This document shows, one piece after another, positions 9,834-18,974 of a stretch of DNA of 64,000 bases. The notes under the pieces were generated by a model. The model saw only the letters and a program-made list of their open reading frames with translations, was not told where the DNA came from and searched no databases. Where the stretch lies: contig NC_092810.1 of assembly GCF_040954645.1 (NCBI RefSeq), positions 69,748,660 through 69,812,659 on the forward strand, read 5' to 3'. Each line of letters begins with the position of its first letter. The first letter of the stretch is position 1. The stretch comes from Diabrotica undecimpunctata. Lineage: Eukaryota > Arthropoda > Insecta > Coleoptera > Chrysomelidae. A program made the translations under genes and the position numbers.

Positions 9834-11372
9834 ATGTCGTATAGAGAGCCTAAAATTCTAATAAATTCTGATTCATCAGACTCAGATTCTGACTCAAAAC
9901 TCCCTATTAAAAATAATTTTTGTTCTAATTCCTCCTTAATAAATAATCGTACTTCTAATTTAAATTTTTACTTAAAAAATAAAATAAAAATGGCATTCCC
10001 AAATTTGAGTGGCGCAGTCAGTAGGATAAAATTAAATTATTATAAAGCCGGGAATAGTGGCAACACGAATTGTATAGTAGTGCCGCCACGAACCGAGCAA
10101 GTTATCAGTTTAAATGTTGAAAATATAAAAAATGGCGATGTAATTATACCATATACACAAATCGGTAAATTAGAAATTCCGGAATGCCTTACGACGGTAA
10201 AAAACAATAAGGCTATTTGCACGATTTTGAATTCTTCTGAATCTTATTTTAAATTGGATGTAACTTCCCCAATCATGGTCTTGGACAATGTCTTTTACTC
10301 AAAAAATAAAAGAAAAATGGCAATCCCACAATTAAAAAAGGAATATCTTGACATGATTCCAGATTTCCACGGAGAAAATACATTACTTCCTAGATTCGTG
10401 GAAATCTGTGAAAAATTGATTAATAAATTTTATAATACAGTTGATTCAGATGATTTTCAGAATGAATACCTTATGTCTAGCATCTTAGCAAAAGTAAAAG
10501 GTGAAGCTGCTATTAACATTTCAGCATGTGTAGTTAGGACATGGCAAGATCTTAAAGATGCCTTGCTAAATACATACGCTGATAAAAGAGATATTTATAC
10601 TCTTAGTATAGAAATGTCAGAATTAAAGCAAAATAATGAAACTCCCTTTGAATTCTTCAATAAAGTCCAACATCTTTTGTATTTACAAATATCTTTAATT
10701 ACTACACGTTCTAATGACCAAGAATTATTAATTTTATCAAACTATTTTAGAAATTTAGCCCTACGAGTATTATTACGTGGTCTAAAAGAACCACTTGGCA
10801 CCTTCATGCGAACTAAAAACCCTAAAGATTTAAATTCTGCACTAAGTATTTTAACTAACGATTTTCAAATTTATTTAAATGAAAATAATTCTTCACAATA
10901 TAGGCAAACAAAGCCAAATTTTCAAAATAATCGTAATCCAAGACCAAATCTTAACTTTCAACAAAAATTTCCCCAAACGAACAGATCCTTTACATTCAAT
11001 GAACCTCGACAAAGAATTCAAGCCCCACCTATAACAAACTCCACACAATTTCAACAAACAAGACAACCATTAGCATCAACCTCTTTTTCAAATAATAACA
11101 GAAGAACTAATATTTTTACAAATAACAGAAGTAGTAATGTCTTTAAATCAAATCCAAATCAAAGATTTCAAGCCCCAACTCCAATGATTACCACTAGTCA
11201 AAATACTTTTAGACCAACAAATTTTGGAAATCAAAGACGCTTCAATAATACATTTTCAAGTCAACCACAAAATACCATAGCTGAGGAGCTACATAATATT
11301 GGCGATACCGAGGAAGTTGAATTAACTAATGAGAATCATTTTTTAGAGAACAAAGCCTCGGAAAATCCATAA
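9834..11372 (+). CDS. gag: Gag polyprotein with an internal patch copied from LTR/PBS and pol
   Basis: Structural capsid/nucleocapsid precursor of the errantivirus-like element. The start chosen is ATG 9834; a GTG at 9828 lies in the splice donor and is less likely. The protein is about 512 aa. It has a Ser/Asp-rich N-terminus (DSSDSDSDSK), then a foreign 97-residue stretch (encoded at 9991-10279), then the capsid-like part from MAIPQLKKEYLDMIPDF with the region 'LLPRFVEICEKLI'. The C-terminus is Asn/Arg/Gln-rich and lacks CCHC knuckles, which is usual for errantiviruses. It ends in a -1 frameshift site overlapping pol. The patch probably disturbs the matrix region, but the frame remains open throughout. 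Confidence 0.85.
   Translation: MSYREPKILINSDSSDSDSDSKLPIKNNFCSNSSLINNRTSNLNFYLKNKIKMAFPNLSGAVSRIKLNYYKAGNSGNTNCIVVPPRTEQVISLNVENIKNGDVIIPYTQIGKLEIPECLTTVKNNKAICTILNSSESYFKLDVTSPIMVLDNVFYSKNKRKMAIPQLKKEYLDMIPDFHGENTLLPRFVEICEKLINKFYNTVDSDDFQNEYLMSSILAKVKGEAAINISACVVRTWQDLKDALLNTYADKRDIYTLSIEMSELKQNNETPFEFFNKVQHLLYLQISLITTRSNDQELLILSNYFRNLALRVLLRGLKEPLGTFMRTKNPKDLNSALSILTNDFQIYLNENNSSQYRQTKPNFQNNRNPRPNLNFQQKFPQTNRSFTFNEPRQRIQAPPITNSTQFQQTRQPLASTSFSNNNRRTNIFTNNRSSNVFKSNPNQRFQAPTPMITTSQNTFRPTNFGNQRRFNNTFSSQPQNTIAEELHNIGDTEEVELTNENHFLENKASENP
9991..10279 (+). repeat. Chimeric duplication inside gag (LTR end + PBS + pol segment)
   Basis: 9991-10027 is a perfect 37-bp copy of 9579-9615 (LTR end and primer site). 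From 10025 the sequence becomes a copy of pol 11755-12009 (255 bp, one mismatch: G at 10060 against T at 11790). The junction uses shared GAT. The pol copy is read in the same frame in both places, so the same 85 residues occur in Gag and Pol. AT-rich sequence before the patch (…AAAAAATAAAATAAAAATGGCATTCCC) resembles that after it (AAAAAATAAAAGAAAAATGGCAATCCC), pointing to homology-guided template switching. Confidence 0.9.
11339..11345 (+). promoter_or_regulatory. -1 ribosomal frameshift heptamer (gag-pol)
   Basis: T TTT TTA lies in the gag zero frame (CAT TTT TTA), 24 nt before the gag stop. The pol frame is open from 11333, so a -1 slip here enters pol. This is the same heptamer as in HIV-1, and the overlap arrangement is the errantivirus norm. 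No downstream pseudoknot was tested. Confidence 0.8.
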
Positions 11373-14300
11373 TTACTAAAGTTGAACTTTTAAATCTGAT
11401 AAATAACGAAAGTGAATTGCCGTACATTGTATTTCCTGAGCATAATCTTAAAGTACTAATAGACACTGGGAGCACAAAATCGTTTGTAACCCCAGAAGTT
11501 GCTGAAAAATATTTTAAAAATTCAATTTTTCGTAAACCCTTTCAAATTTCAACAGCACTTGGAGCAAAACAGGAAAATTACTGTACTGAAATTCCCTTAT
11601 CGAAAATTTTTAATACTAAAAATAAATTAAATTTAAGTTATTGCGTTTTTAAATTCCATGACTATTTTCACTGCTTATTAGGCCTCGATAATTTAAAAAA
11701 ATTAAATGCAAAAATTGATTTGGCCAATAACGTTTTAATTACCTCACACAGTAAGATAAAATTAAATTATTATAAAGCCGGGAATAGTGTCAACACGAAT
11801 TGTATAGTAGTGCCGCCACGAACCGAGCAAGTTATCAGTTTAAATGTTGAAAATATAAAAAATGGCGATGTAATTATACCATATACACAAATCGGTAAAT
11901 TAGAAATTCCGGAATGCCTTACGACGGTAAAAAACAATAAGGCTATTTGCACGATTTTGAATTCTTCTGAATCTTATTTTAAATTGGATGTAACTTCCCC
12001 AATCATGGTGGAAAAGTTCGCTGAATACGAACAAATTTTAAATCCAAATTTTAATTCCATAAATGCTGAAGAATTCAAATTCGATATAGCTAAAGTTCGA
12101 ACAGATCATATGAATTTTGAGGAAAGAAATTCAATATTAAAGTTAATAAAAGAATATTCCGATATCTTTCATGTCGAAGGTAATCAATTAACTTTTACTA
12201 ATAAAATTAAACATACAATAAAAACAACAAACGATATACCAGTATATTCAAAATCCTATAGATATCCAGAAATTTATAGGAAGGAAGTGCAAAATCAAAT
12301 CCAGAACCTGCTGGATCAAGATATTATTAGACCTTCGGATTCCCCTTGGTCCTCTCCTATATGGGTGGTCCCAAAAAAAATGGACGCCTCCAAGAAACCT
12401 AAGTTTAGAGTCGTAATAGATTATCGACGTCTTAATGCTATCACACTTGGTGATAGATACCCTTTACCTAACATTAGTGACCTATTGGATAAACTTGGAC
12501 GGTGTCAATACTTTACGACACTCGACCTCGCTTCAGGGTTTCATCAAATCGAGATGGATGAACGCGACATTCAAAAAACTGCATTCAATACAGAAAATGG
12601 TCACTACGAATTTTTGCGAATGCCTTTCGGACTCCGTAACGCCCCAGCGACATTCCAACGGGTCATGGATAATATCCTAAGAGGTATACAAAATGAAAAA
12701 TGTTTGGTTTATCTTGACGATATAATTATATTTAGTACAAGTCTACAGGAGCATCTAGTTAATTTAAGAGAAGTGTTTCAAAGATTAAGAGAATCAAATT
12801 TCAAAATTCAAATAGATAAATCTGAGTTTTTAAAAAAAGAAGTAGCATATTTAGGTCACATTGTAACGCCAGAAGGTGTTAAGCCGAACCCAGACAAAAT
12901 AAAAGCGATAAAAAATTTTCCAATACCCAAAAATACTAAACAATTAAAAGGATTTTTAGGACTTTTAGGTTATTATAGAAAATTTATCAAAGATTTTTCT
13001 AAACTTACTAAACCACTAACTACTCGCCTGAAGAAAAATGCTGAAATCAATGTAAGTGATTCAGATTACATCCAATGTTTTGAAACTTGTAAACAACTTC
13101 TCATAAATGAACCCATATTACAGTATCCTGACTTCTCCCGTCCTTTCAATCTCACTACAGATGCTAGTAATTTTGCGCTAGGAGCCGTACTTAGTCAAGG
13201 AAAGATTGGATCCGACTTGCCAATTGCTTATGCAAGCAGAACTTTGAACAACTCAGAAATCAATTACTCAACAATTGAGAAAGAGTTACTGGCAATAGTA
13301 TGGGCTGTCAAATATTTTCGCCCGTATTTATTTGGACGACGCTTTACTATTATTACTGATCATAAACCACTACAGTGGTTATTTTCATTGAAAGATCCCA
13401 ACTCCAAACTAGTAAGATGGCGCTTGAAGCTAGAAGAATATGATTATGAAATCATTTATAAAAAAGGATCTTTAAATACAAATTGTGATACATTATCCAG
13501 AATAGAGCTAAACGTCAATGAAACAAAAAATTTGGAAAACACAAAAAATATTTTTGAATATATGGAAACACTTAATGAACAAGCTCAACAAGATCTTAAT
13601 AATGAACCAGATACAGAATCGCTGATTGTTGAAATAGATGAAGATAATAGACAAGAAGAAAATCCTGATGACGGTGAGACGATACACACCAATGTAGAAA
13701 ATCCTACCCCCGGAATTCCTATTTCCGAAAACCCTGTAAACACGGGAATTAACCAAATTTTTATCTCTGAATTTAATTTTAATCCTACTAGTCCCACTAT
13801 AATCAAATTATTTGATAAAAGACAAAGAATTCTTGTGCAGTTCTCAAAAAACAATTTTGAGCGTGGTGTTATTGATTTTATTAAAGAATATACCATACCC
13901 AAAGTAAAATATCACCTTTATTTTGAAGACCCAGTATATGAGAAATTTAGCGTTGTTATCCAAAAATATTTTAAAAATTCTCAAATATCATTTATTAATT
14001 GCACTAAGAAACTTATCGATGTTCCTATAAACGAAATTAAAGAAATAATTCAAAACTATCATGAAGGCAAGCAAAATCATAGAGGTTTAGATGAAACGGA
14101 TAACCGAATTAAATCATTATATTATTGGCCCAATTAACGAGCTTCTATACAAACTTATATTAATAAATGCGAAATATGCCAATTAACAAAATATGATAGG
14201 AATCCCATAAAGCCAATATTTAGCATTACTCCTACAGCAATTAAGCCATTTCAGATTTTACATTTAGATTCCATAACTCTTGAAAATACCAAATTTCTAA

Positions 14301-15060
14301 CGATAGTCGATTCTTTCTCTAAATATGCCCAACTTTATAAACTTAATTCTGCTCAATTTATCGAAGTAGCAAACGCTTTGATTAGATTCTTTACACATCA
14401 TAGTATTCCAGAACAAATCATTTCAGACAATGGTACAGAACTAAAAAATTCAGTCATTAAAGACTTATTAGCATTACACAAGGTAAAAATTCACTTTATC
14501 TCCTCCCAGCATCCAGAATCAAATGGTATAGCTGAAAGATTTCATTCAACTATTATAGAACATATCAGGTTACTAAACAATCAAAATGAGTATAAATCCG
14601 ACCCAATAGAACAAAAAGTAAACTATGCATTATTAGTTTACAACAGTACTATCCACGCCGTAACAAAAATAAAACCCCATGAACTAGTCACGGGACATTT
14701 AGACATCAACTCCCCATTTAACACTGACCTAGAGCAACAATTAATTAATAATTATATTTCTAATCATAAGGATAAAATGAAATTACTATATTCTAATATT
14801 AACAAAAAACTTCAAGAAAACAAAGCAAAAGTTATAAATAAAGCAAATGAAACACGCGAGGAATTACCAAATGAAATTCCTACCGAAGTATTTGTGCGAA
14901 ACAGACAAATAAAAGGAAAAACTAAAAATAAATATCAAAAAGAAAATATTAAATCCATTAATAAATTTAAGAAAACAGCAAAACTCATTAAGCGGCATAA
15001 AAATACTACCGAAAACATTCACCTTTCAAATGTAAAACGACCTAAACGGAAACCTTATAT

Positions 15061-15069
15061 TTTTCCAGG
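15061..15069 (+). promoter_or_regulatory. env splice acceptor
   Basis: A pyrimidine-rich TATTTTTCCAG precedes the exon base at 15069. Joined to the donor at 9823/9824 it restores codon phase into the env frame, which is open from here to 16734. The site lies 35 nt before the pol stop, as is common for errantivirus env. Confidence 0.75.
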
Positions 15070-16734
15070 TTCGTCACAATCGGACATACAACAGCCGAAA
15101 TAAAGGATATCACCCACAACCTAGGCATTCTACCTATAAAATTAGGAACCGCAAAACTCCAAAAATCTAGTCATACATTTGTACATTTTTATAATTTAAA
15201 ACCACTTGTAACTGAATATGACAACCTGAACAAGCAATTTGAGTATCTTAAAAATAACATTTCTAACAGCGAATTCTTTAGATCAGAGACGTACAACTAC
15301 GTTAATATTATTCAATATATCAAAAACAGCATACAAGAAAAATTTAGCGGTCTAAATATTCATATTAATTTAACAAGAAGGAAAAGAGGCTTGATTAATG
15401 GCTTTGGTTCAATAGTAAAAGGAATCACAGGTAATTTAGACGCCGAAGATGGCGAAAAGATAAATTTAATACTAGAACATTTGAAAACTAATCAACTAAA
15501 ATTAGAACATCAGATACTTAATCAATATTCTCTTAGTCAACAAATCATAGATAACTTCAATAAAAACATTCAAGATATTCAAACAAATGAAATAATCCTT
15601 AAAACAAAGATTTTTGAAATAAAAGACATTGTCGATTTTCAAACCAAATTTGAGAACGTTATTTATCTAAAAGACATGTTCAATGAACTCATTATCACAT
15701 ATAATTCCATACTTGATGTAATGGAAACTGTAGAAAATTCTATTACTTTTTGTAAGCTCAAAACCTTACACCCTAGTATTATCAAATCTAGTGATCTATT
15801 TCGAGAATTACAAAGAATCTCTTTATTTTACAAAACACAATTACCATTTGAATTAAAACACGAAAATATTTTAGATTTTGAATCCATTCTGGAAATCACC
15901 TGTAAAATAGAGGAAAACCAAATTCAATATTTTCTAACAATTCCTATCGATTTTGAGAACATCTTTGATCTCTACTATTTATTACCTATACCCACACAAA
16001 TTGAGTCAGAATTTGCAATAATAATACCTAATACAAGATATTTGCTAAAAAATAAAAATACAATAATACCTCTCAACGACATCTGCACCCACGGTAAAAT
16101 TTTCCAATGTCCAAGCCGTCTACAAAATAACCAAGAACACATATGCGAAAAGGAAATAATCTTACAAGAAAACTCCAGTAACTGTCAATATATTAAGGCA
16201 GACATCCAAGGCAATCACATCGAAATCATACCAGAGATGAACCAGTTTTTGGCAATATTTCCTATGGAGGAAAAATTAACTTTCAAATGCTCTGAAGGAA
16301 TTCAAATTAAAACACTGACAGGCATCTTTCTGATCGAAAATACACAGTGTACAATCCTTTTCAGAAACCAAGAATTGTTGTTCCAAGATCGAACCTTTAA
16401 ACAACCAATATTAATCACCGAGCCGAAATTAAAGTTTAAAGAGTTAAGCGTTTCACCTATGAAAATAACTTTGAAGAATTTAAAATTTGAAAAAAATCCC
16501 ACAAACAGAATCACACCCATCATGGAACAAAGAGAAAATTACCACATTCCCAGCATTTGGACGATCATATTATATCTTGCCATCGTTGTAATAATCAACT
16601 ACATTATCTATAAGAAAATAACGATAAGAACAAGAAAAGAAACCAAAAGAAAAGAAGACATAAGAATGTCAAACATACAGGACCCAGACGATTCCAGTTC
16701 GAAAATTCACCTCCCACAAGGAGCTTCAATCTAG
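15069..16734 (+). CDS. env: Envelope glycoprotein, main exon
   Basis: Predicted class I-like membrane fusion protein of the errantivirus-like element, related in layout to baculovirus F proteins. The frame is open from the splice acceptor to TAG at 16732-16734 (about 554 codons). The first exon at 9801-9823 supplies the start codon and the beginning of a hydrophobic signal peptide. A furin-type RRKR site is encoded at 15376-15387, followed by GLINGFGSIVKGITGNLDAE, the conserved errantiviral motif after cleavage. A Cys-rich ectodomain follows, with CTHGKIFQCP and CEKE. A single transmembrane helix lies near 16550-16614 (WTIILYLAIVVIINYIIY) with a short basic tail. There is no internal stop, so this copy of env appears intact. 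Function is inferred from layout only. Confidence 0.88.
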
Positions 16735-16743
16735 GGGAAGAGG
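16733..16743 (+). promoter_or_regulatory. Polypurine tract
   Basis: AGGGGAAGAGG directly abuts the 3' LTR. It overlaps the env stop codon by two bases. It is the expected plus-strand primer site. Confidence 0.85.
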
Positions 16744-16991
16744 AGTTATAGAGCGACGCCTATGGGTTTATTCAGGCCATGGACTCAGGAGTGCTGACAT
16801 TGTCAAAGACATTGAACTTAGGAGTGCTGACGCTATGTTTCGTAATATTGTGAATTGTATAATTGCAAATGTACATGTTTTATTTTAACTAATATTTTAT
16901 TCAGTTTAGAATCTGATTTTATTGTAATTAGTCGTTTTAGCTCTAATAAATTCTTTTTAAAAAAGGACTTTTGGCATTCCCAAATTTGAGT
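16744..16991 (+). repeat. 3' LTR of the errantivirus-like element
   Basis: 248 bp, identical by eye to 9351-9598. It is followed directly by TATATA. Confidence 0.93.
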
Positions 16992-17004
16992 TATATATAC
17001 ATAT

Positions 17005-17084
<80 letters not shown>
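16992..17084. repeat. (TA)n microsatellite, errantivirus target site
   Basis: TA array with one AAA interruption. Together with 9341-9350 it forms the interrupted target microsatellite. Confidence 0.95.
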
Positions 17085-17086
<2 letters not shown>

Positions 17087-17089
17087 GGT

Positions 17090-17600
17090 GCGTAAATATA
17101 CAACCATGGAGGTTTTCCGACGCCCGAATAATAATTTTCCATGCGTGAAACATTGAAACTCTAAGTTAACTCAGCAAACTTCTAACGGTTGAACTTGCGA
17201 TTTGTTTATCGTCATTGCAAAAGCCGAACGTAAGGAAAACTGTAGACCCTTAAAATCAAATGGTAAGTCCGTTTGAATATCATAGGTATATGCGGGATGA
17301 AGACATCTTCTTTGTATTTTTCCTTGTTGATCGTTGCCTCAATGACATAAAATTGTGAGTTCCAGACAATTCCGATGAATTTAAAAACGCTATAAGATAG
17401 TTGGCTACGTCATCTTGGCTTATAACTGCGCACCTGATTTGAACGAAAAAAACTTTCGTAGAAAAATTTCTGAATAGTCACATTAAGATCATCGATATAT
17501 GTATTTTTTGCTGCCAATATTGCTTGTCGACTCAGCCAATAATGGTTATAGAACTATTGCGCTATGTCTGGAAAAACATGCTGAATAATGCATCTTAGTC
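17090..17600 (-). pseudogene. Helitron helicase (Pif1-like) C-terminal relic
   Basis: On the minus strand the frames read AILAAKN-like and DDVANYLIAFLNSSELSGTHNF segments. IPHIPMI then YSFPYVRL (the 'FPVRLAFAMTINKSQGQ' motif VI region) and a C-terminal GVGKPPWLYIYAPN (the 'SRVGxPxxLxVYAP' motif) follow. These are the last conserved blocks of the Helitron Rep-helicase. Several frameshifts and stops are present, and no Rep domain or Helitron 3' hairpin was found. Confidence 0.6.
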
Positions 17601-18200
17601 AAGTCGTCGGAGGTTTCACCCTTAAAAATCAAACGAACAAGCTGAATTTTGCCGAGAATATATCAATTTTGGGACCGTAAAGATGCAAAAAACTTTACCA
17701 CTTTTACACCTGGGCTTCCCCCTAAAACCCGCCTTGTAGAGGAGTAAAAACTCAAAAAAATCGATTTACCAAGAACCCGTACGTCGTAGAAAAAAATGTT
17801 TCAAATAAAAATTGTAGCTGTGATGATTTTGAACAATTTTAATTAATATTTTTTGTGTAGAATGAACAGTTCTCTCAGAAACAATGCTTGAAGCGATCGA
17901 CAATTTTTAATGTCAGTTACGCGCGCGAAATCAATGTTAATAAAATTTGTATCAGCTCGACGGTAACAATTCGATATGTTTTGATCTGAGTGTCCTATCG
18001 ACAAAAATAAAAATGTGTTTTAAAGGCGAAGAGTGCATCTTTCGTTTGCAATTTTTGTATTTTGCCGAAAAATTCTTGGTATTTCGAATACAACCGATTC
18101 TTGGTAAATCGATTGTATTCGGTTTTTCTCCCTCTACGAAGGCGGTTTTAGGAGAAAGCTCGAGGGTAAAAGTGGTAAACTTTTTGCGAAAAGACTTTCT
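17597..18200 (+). repeat. Foldback repeat family, copy A
   Basis: The left half (about 17597-17850) contains CCTTAAAAATCAAACGAACAAGCT, TTTACCACTTTTAC, CCTAAAAC and ATCGATTTACC. The last part (about 18090-18190) is the reverse complement of that TTTACCACTTTTAC...ATCGATTTACC block, giving a foldback structure of about 100-bp arms. Copies B (42005-42610) and C (45252-45935, inverted) share the outer sequence and the TCGCGC/GCGCGAAATCAATGTT segment. It is non-coding; open frames inside it are incidental. Confidence 0.7.
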
Positions 18201-18790
18201 TGCCTTTGATTCCAGAATGTCTTTTTTATTAACGTCACTTCCAGTATAATTTTGCCAACAAGATACCAATGCAACTAAATTACAATATAACGTCACGTCC
18301 ACTTACATTTTACTGTACATGCCAGGATCCCCTCTCTGAACACTGCACTGTGAGCAACTTCAATGTTAAACGTATTCTGCCGTAAAAAGGAACGCACTTT
18401 GAAACAGATCAGATAATATGAATGCCATTATGTATTAAATTGTATTGATTTTTTATTTATTTTACATTTAGGTGTATTTTTTGTTATTTATCTATTGTTT
18501 CAAGGCTTTTAGATATTTATTAATTTAAATGCAATTAAAAGTCAATCAAATTTGAGAAATATTTCCTTGGGTTCAAGCATGTATTCATTAGATCTTTAAT
18601 TCTAGTATTAAATTTATTAGAGTTTATAAAAATAGTAATAAGGAGTACATAAACCATAAATCAACCTTCATGTTCTTAGGTGCCAATTAATACAACCCAG
18701 AAATTATATTTTATTCTCCGTTTATCTACCGTCTCTATGCATCATAAGGTGAGAAGAAAAAGAATATCAATATATGAAATATAACGTTAA
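18201..18790. other. AT-rich stretch, probable intron
   Basis: No gene is seen. Because a spliced exon on the minus strand ends at 18798 with a good donor, this stretch is likely the start of the following intron of that host gene. Confidence 0.4.
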
Positions 18791-18797
18791 AACTTAC

Positions 18798-18912
18798 CAG
18801 GTATATTGCTTTCTACAGCTATCCTTAATATTTCGTTCATTGTTTCTAATGTTAAATTTCCATCCATGATAATTAGAGGCGCTTCTTTTAAATACACTTC
18901 ATTTTCTAATAT
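18798..18912 (-). CDS. Host exon: PfkB-family (pseudouridine-kinase-like) sugar kinase
   Basis: A 115-bp open segment is bounded on the minus strand by a TTATTTTAG acceptor (intron side from 18913) and a CCTG/GTAAGTT donor (18797/18798). It encodes ILENEVYLKEAPLIIMDGNL followed by TLETMNEILRIAVESNIP. The pattern 'APLxxxDGNLxxETxxxxxxxAxxxxIP' is what I recognise from PfkB-type pseudouridine kinases and the bifunctional pseudouridine-degrading enzymes. There the next residues are typically 'VWFEPTD'. No neighbouring exon was found in the window, so the flanking introns must be long and filled with transposons (a gypsy relic starts only about 60 bp upstream of the exon). Function is inferred from one exon. 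Confidence 0.6.
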
Positions 18913-18974
18913 CTAAAATAAATAATTATAAATTAATAATGGCATTAATGGTGAGAATGATAAAATACTCAAAT

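Larger units (their letters stand above)
11333..15103 (+). pseudogene. pol: Pol polyprotein (protease, RT, RNase H, integrase), one in-frame stop
   Basis: Replication enzymes of the errantivirus-like element. Domains in order, numbered from codon 11417: aspartic protease with LIDTGSTKSF (about residue 14); RT with RVVIDYRRLNAIT, MPFGLRNAPATFQ and YLDD (432-435); RNase H with TTDASNFALGAVLS and IEKELLAIVWA; then a spacer; and the integrase zinc finger beginning with H-NHRG-ET-RIK-YYWPN. A TAA at 14135-14137 interrupts the frame just after YYWPN. The frame then stays open to 15103 and contains the C-x2-C pair of the zinc finger (CEICQ), LHLDSITLE, SDNGTE and PESNGIAERFH (the DDE triad). It overlaps gag by -1 and contains the env splice acceptor near its end. 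Apart from the one stop it is full length. Read-through or a sequencing error cannot be excluded. Confidence 0.9.
9351..16991 (+). mobile_element. Errantivirus-like endogenous retroelement (LTR-gag-pol-env-LTR)
   Basis: The whole 7.6-kb element is bounded by two 248-bp LTRs that I find identical base for base. It carries a primer binding site, gag, pol (protease, RT, RNase H, integrase), env with a furin-type site, and a polypurine tract. This content and the AGT-starting LTR fit the insect errantiviruses (gypsy/17.6 group). The flanks are TA repeats on both sides (9341-9350 and 16992 on), consistent with a TATA target duplication. Identical LTRs imply recent insertion. Departures from an intact element are one nonsense codon in pol (14135-14137) and an internal duplication patched into gag. 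The copy as it stands is therefore probably defective unless it is complemented. Confidence 0.92.

Noticed and set aside
13508..13902. Minus-strand frames of 82 and 105 codons
   Set aside because: Antisense shadows of the errantivirus pol spacer.
16833..17153. Open frames with long Ile-Tyr repeats
   Set aside because: They are translations of the (TA)n microsatellite. The same applies at 22698-23057 and 27838-28161.
17947..18302. Overlapping 100- and 116-codon frames on both strands
   Set aside because: They lie in the foldback repeat, which recurs as copies B and C without conserved reading frames.
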